From Sciurus carolinensis (taxonomy: Eukaryota > Chordata > Mammalia > Rodentia > Sciuridae): 64,000 nucleotides of DNA. The stretch spans positions 1,439,120-1,503,119 of the forward strand of contig NW_025920105.1 in NCBI RefSeq assembly GCF_902686445.1, given 5' to 3'. How positions within the stretch are numbered: the stretch's first letter is position 1; each line of letters opens with the position of its first letter. Under the pieces are notes generated by a model. The model ran no database searches, was not told the DNA's origin, and was given only the letters and a program-made list of their open reading frames with translations. Shown here piece by piece: positions 59,854 through 64,000 of the stretch. Made by a program: the position numbers and the translations under genes.

Positions 59854-60169
59854 CTGCAAGGATAAGGAAGGCAGTGAGGGGTCTGTGCCACTGATGTGCT
59901 CCCCATCTGGATAGCCAGCAGGACTGAGGGTACACTGACCCACAGGAGGGCTGAGGCCTGCAGAGTCCAGAGACTGCACAGAGTCCCGGTTTGCTACCTC
60001 CTGTTTCGGCATCAGCCAGTCCTGCCATTCCATCAGCCTCCCTCCCCAGACTCATCATGCCACTGCCCACTCACCATTTCTGGGGTTTCAGAGCCAGTAC
60101 TTGTCCCTAGAGATCTTCAACCCCTGCACAGTGGATCAATCTGGGCCTCCAAAGCAGGAGAGTGAAGCT

Positions 60170-61032
60170 GAGAGCTGAAAGGCAGATATGGTGGACTCAG
60201 CAGAAACAGAGAAGCCAGTGGAAACCCATCTCCAACTCCCTGGCAGTTCACAGCATTGGACAGATCTAAGTGTTCCTGATTTGGATGGGGATTCAGACCA
60301 TGCCTCTTAAGTCTGAGACCAAGGAGCCTTCTGTGTGATTGACAGAGGATAATATCCAATCCAGACAAGAATAAGTCCAGAATGACAGGTGATTGTGTGC
60401 AGCTTAACTTTTTTTTCTTTGTGTTCTGGGAATTGCACACCTGAGACTCAAGCTGCTGCAATTTTAAGGCAATATTTCCTTCTAGAAGTGGGATCTAGTC
60501 CTACCAGTAGAACATTTGCATTTAACCTGCTGTACAATGCCATTTCTGTTTATGGATTATATACACTAGTATATTATTCATGAATAAAATTAATATAATG
60601 GCAATTACTCTAAAATGTTATTTAACTTTTCTGCTCTCTGTTCTTGTTAGAAAACAGACTAAACTATGAATGGGAAACAACCCTTTAAAGCATTAATATC
60701 CAATGAAAACAACACCTAAGGCATGAGAGTATTTTAAATATTTCTAGTATTCACATTGATAGCATAAATAGAGTTGAAATTGATATTAATAACATAACAA
60801 CCTTTTGAGAATATTACCTTTATATGACTTATAAAATACTACCAATGAAGTACATGTGCTTTTGGAAATACACACTCAAGTTTGACTTTCTCCATCATAC
60901 CTCAGTTCACAGTAACCACATTACATGTTTGAGGGCTCTGGGTTCCTTGATATCAGTGATTTAAAGGGCCTGGTATATCTCTTTACATGCTGGTGTTGAG
61001 GGATAAAATTGCCTAATAATATTTCTCATCAG
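60170..61032. other. intergenic, nothing recognised
   Basis: No supported gene or named repeat. The last 100 bases (60930-61032) are weakly related to the sequence that precedes the 67-bp block in copies A and B. Confidence 0.45.
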
Positions 61033-61099
61033 ACCCCAAATTAGAAGAAATACTATGCTGAGTGAAAGCAGACAGCTCCAGCCAAAAAGTGTTTAAAAG
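61033..61099 (+). other. 67-bp exon-like block, diverged third copy
   Basis: Follows ATTTCTCATCAG. Same 67-base length as 23364-23430 and the shared core GAGTGAAAGCAG-CAGCT. The donor GT is lost (TAGATT). Sequence continues related for about 40 bases (CTTCGTACTGGCCACAGG). Confidence 0.4.
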
Positions 61100-61497
61100 T
61101 AGATTATTCTGTCTCACTTCGTACTGGCCACAGGTTTTTCACATTGCAGATATCATACAGCAGAAAAAAAAAAGGGATTTCAGGTCAGTCAATGTACAGA
61201 GGAGTGAGAGTTCTTTGATTTCAGCAAACTCCTCAGGACACAATGTGCTCTGTTTGAATGACTTGGGAATGCTCTGCAGTTCCTCTGTCCTTGAGGCCTG
61301 GAGACATTTTCTTATTATAATAACCTTTGGTACTAGTGGACTTTGAGAAGCAAGCAAGGTATGTGATCTGTAAATGTGCAAAACTAACTGTGCTATGTAA
61401 CCTTAGTATCTTGATATGACCCTGGAATAGATTATAAACTAGATTGGCTTTTTCACAGAAACCACTTCTTGCTCTTCACCATCCTGTGTGCTTGCCT

Positions 61498-61662
61498 GGT
61501 GCCCACTTGCTCCTCAGATCCAGGACACAAAATGCACTTGTGAAAGGCAGTGTTTTCAAAATTCTCTGAACATTCAGCAATGGGGGCTGTGTAGGGGCAG
61601 TTAAACAGTCAAGATGGGTAGAGAAAAATGGTGGACCCTATACACAGTCAAGTAGAGCTCTT
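61498..61662 (+). repeat. left arm of a 165-bp inverted repeat
   Basis: Nearly identical to the reverse complement of 63738-63905. Shared over the whole length, for instance TTGCTCCTCAGATCCAGGAC and CACTTGTGAAAGGCAGTGTT. It lies just before a primer-site-like sequence, so it probably belongs to a decayed LTR. Confidence 0.9.
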
Positions 61663-61703
61663 CCCTTAATCTTTTAAGCTGGACCTCAATTAACCTATAC
61701 AGC

Positions 61704-61722
61704 TGGGACGCTGAACAGGGAC
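61704..61722 (+). other. tRNA-Lys3-like primer-binding site, decayed
   Basis: TGGGACGCTGAACAGGGAC resembles the Lys3 primer site, with the GAACAGGGAC half intact and the first half altered. It is followed by a leader with a splice-donor-like CTG|GTAAGT (61813-61820) and by gag. Confidence 0.6.
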
Positions 61723-61822
61723 ACTTCTGGATGTGCTGATGGGGAAAAGGGGATAGCTTACTGCCTGAAACAGGCTTTGATGTGCACCACTCATTGGCTG
61801 GTACTGATCCGACTGGTAAGTT

Positions 61823-63240
61823 ATGGGAAATTCACTGTCTGACCCTCAATGTCATCATAGAGCTGAACTTTATTTGCTTCATAATGTTAAACATACTGTA
61901 AGTAATTTTGATCTTGCTGCTTTGCTATCTGAAATAGATTTTTACTGTCCATGGAATCAGAGGAGTGGGTCCTTAAGACCCCAAAATTGGGAATATATAG
62001 GTAAAATATTGCATGAGGAGCCAAGGGCTCCTGTACCTGTGTTACATGCTTGGTATTTTTGTCGATATCCTATCTCAAAAATAGCCTTGAAAGAGCTACA
62101 AGCTTCTCCAGTAGTCTCTAAGACTGAAGCTTTTTTCTCAGCCATCTCCTTACATTCCTACTCTTCTTCCTTTTCCTCCCCCAGTCCAGTCTCATTTATC
62201 TTAATGTCTCAGGCAGTCAACTGCAGAGGGAGAAACTCATATTTTGACTGTCTGCACCATTAGATTAAATAATGCTAATCAGTCAGAATGTGAACAATGT
62301 GTTTAAAAAATTAAAAAGGATGGTGTCAGAAAGTGGAAAAAATAGCAAATTTTACTCAATATGATAGAGGTGCTGGGTAAGGGTTATGCCTTGGTTCCCA
62401 ATGATTGAAAATGTTTGGTGAAAATGGTTACTTCTCTTGCCCAAAATACAGTGTTTTTACAAGAATATTCTGATTTAGCCTGTGTTCAAGCTGAGGATAA
62501 TGCTCAAGGCAATGTTAATATTGATTATGATGACTTGATTGGCATGGGGCTAAGAGGGACATTACAACAATAAGCTCAGTTGCCCACAGCTGCCATTGCC
62601 AGATTAGAACCTTAGTTTGTAAAGCATGGAGGAGGATCCCAGACACATGGAATCCTTCCAAGTCCTTTGCTGTAATTGGACAAGTCTCAGGGGAGACTTT
62701 CATTAATTTTCTTAACCAATTGAGTAAAGTTATTAAAAGACAAGTAGACAATTTGGAAGCTGCCAATATTCTGACTGTTGAATACAACTGACTTACGTAA
62801 ATGCCAACCAAAATTGTAAGTAATAAAATCTATTTGCCATAAAGTGGATACTGCACTTTCTGATTTAATAAAGGCATGTCAAAATATTGGAACTGAAACT
62901 CATAAAGCTTCTTTACTGGCTGATGCTTTAAACTCCCCCATAAACTTTGTTACAATTGTAAAAATCTTGGCCATCTTCAAAAGGACTGTAAAATTAAAAA
63001 AAAAAAAGATTACAAAAGCAGTCCAATCAGAAATGTCCAATATGTCATAAAGGATTTCATTGGGTTAATCAATAGAGCAACAATGATCCTAGCTATGTCA
63101 CAATTCTGGCCACTTTCTCATCCCTACCCAGCCCTGCCACTCCTTCTCATGGCTCTCCTAGTTCCCAACACCCCCATTCCTCCTGCCTACCCTACCCCCT
63201 CACTATTCCTTCAACAGCCAGTGGGGCTACCAGAGCTGTC
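61823..63240 (+). pseudogene. gag: gag of a decayed class II retrovirus
   Basis: Starts with an ATG at 61823 giving MGNS, a myristoylation-type start, and stays open for 146 codons. The matrix-like part has YCPW-NQRSGSL-PQNWEYIGK and then PVPVLHAWYFCRYP. Later parts are in shifting frames: a capsid stretch with an IGQVSGETFINFLNQLSK segment at the place of the major homology region (62676-62735), and two nucleocapsid zinc knuckles. Knuckle 1 (62948-62989) is an intact C-X2-C-X4-H-X4-C. Knuckle 2 (63034-63075) has its last cysteine codon replaced by TAG. A Pro-rich run follows (63100-63240). Several frameshifts and stops make it non-functional. Pol and env are not present before the window ends. 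Confidence 0.85.
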
Positions 63241-63737
63241 ATCTGGGGTGACTCAAACTGCCTGCAGACACCATCCTCCTACCAACTGGGGGTGGAGGAT
63301 GAGTGTCAGTGGAGCTCCCGTGCTCCCCAACTTAAAGAAAGGGATCCATTCCCTTCTTTGCAGCCACCTCTCCACTCCTTTCACTTTTTCTGAGTCCTTT
63401 ATTTTCACCTCTTCTAGCATCCCCAGTTTCTCCCAGCATAGAAGTGAGATATGGGCTCCATAAATAAATCTATATATGTGTACCTAGGAAAAACCAAATA
63501 TACATGCTTGTTTTCTATGGGCCCACCAGATTAATTTAAATGATATGGGGATGGGGAAACTCTCTGTGTGTTGTTCATTTTTAGAGTGTCTTGTGTAACT
63601 TGCTCTGTGCTTTGGGGGTTACCTGGAAGTGAACTCAAGGGACCACTTGGAGACTGGGTAAAGCCCTACCACCTTCCTCCATGTGCTTTTCAAGGCAGAT
63701 GTGGTGTTGTGGAATCTGCCAGGCCCCAAAGCTTTAG
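63241..63737. other. tail of retroviral remnant and unrecognised sequence
   Basis: Up to about 63430 the sequence may still derive from the gag/pro region; beyond that nothing is recognised. Confidence 0.4.
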
Positions 63738-63905
63738 ACAAAGCTCTATCTGACTGTGTATAGTGTCAACCATTTTTCCCTACCCATCTTTACTGTTGTC
63801 CTGCCCCTACCCAGCCCCCATTGCTGAATGTTCAGAGAATTTTGAAAACACTGCCTTTCACAAGTGCATTTTGTGTCCTGGATCTGAGGAGCAACTGGGC
63901 ACCAT
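63738..63905 (-). repeat. right arm of the 165-bp inverted repeat
   Basis: Reverse-complement partner of 61498-61662. The similarity stops sharply at about 63905; beyond it (to 64000) the two sides differ. It may be a piece of a second, oppositely oriented LTR of the same family. Confidence 0.9.
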
Positions 63906-64000
63906 GGAAGGCATCTCCCTCACCTCCTCATGCAGTGCAAAAATCTACATAGTTCTGCTGCTTCTTTCCTGTATGTGTGACTTTTGCCTCATTTATCTTG

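Overview
This window is a stretch of nuclear DNA from a mammal, most likely a squirrel-family rodent (ground squirrel or marmot type). The base composition is AT-rich and CpG-poor. The densest young repeats are tRNA-derived ID-type SINEs (about 75 bp with an A-tail), 7SL/B1-like SINEs joined to ID-like units, and 3'-end fragments of one LINE-1 lineage. I see no complete, clearly functional host gene. Almost all open reading frames are chance frames or repeat-derived. The organism assignment is inference from repeat families only.

Layout. 1-9.4 kb: intergenic sequence with a GT/CA microsatellite, one probable LTR (3656-4286), a CT tract and an old minus-strand L1. 9384-10263: a 5'-inverted (twin-primed) L1 with a 15-bp target-site duplication. 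14.4-24.0 kb: copy A of an inverted segmental duplication. It carries a young, internally deleted class II (IAP-like, tRNA-Phe-primed) endogenous retrovirus at 14986-19686 and a SINE/L1 cluster. 24-32 kb: scattered SINEs and a parathymosin (PTMS) processed pseudogene on the minus strand. 32-40.6 kb: a long old plus-strand L1 interrupted by a younger L1 3' end whose 3'UTR holds telomere-like TTAGGG repeats. 41.3-50.6 kb: remnants of a KRAB zinc-finger gene (KRAB-A exon with a stop, broken C2H2 exon), with an intact-frame RPS15A retrocopy inserted just before the finger exon. 55.2-58.8 kb: copy B of the inverted duplication, split by a 929-bp solo LTR with perfect 8-bp terminal inverted repeats and a 6-bp target duplication. 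61.5-64 kb: a degraded second class II retrovirus (Lys3-like primer site, gag with two zinc knuckles) flanked by inverted copies of a 165-bp sequence.

The most informative object is the retrovirus at 14986-19686. Its LTRs differ at 2 of 358 positions. Its target duplication is confirmed by the empty site preserved in copy B at about 58166. It has lost most of gag and pol but keeps an uninterrupted 250-codon reading frame for the envelope transmembrane subunit. Between env and the 3' LTR lies a duplicated motif pattern that matches the constitutive transport element (CTE) of Mason-Pfizer-type viruses. Pieces of pol integrase and gag remain; about 1.4 kb of AT-rich sequence of unknown origin fills the middle.
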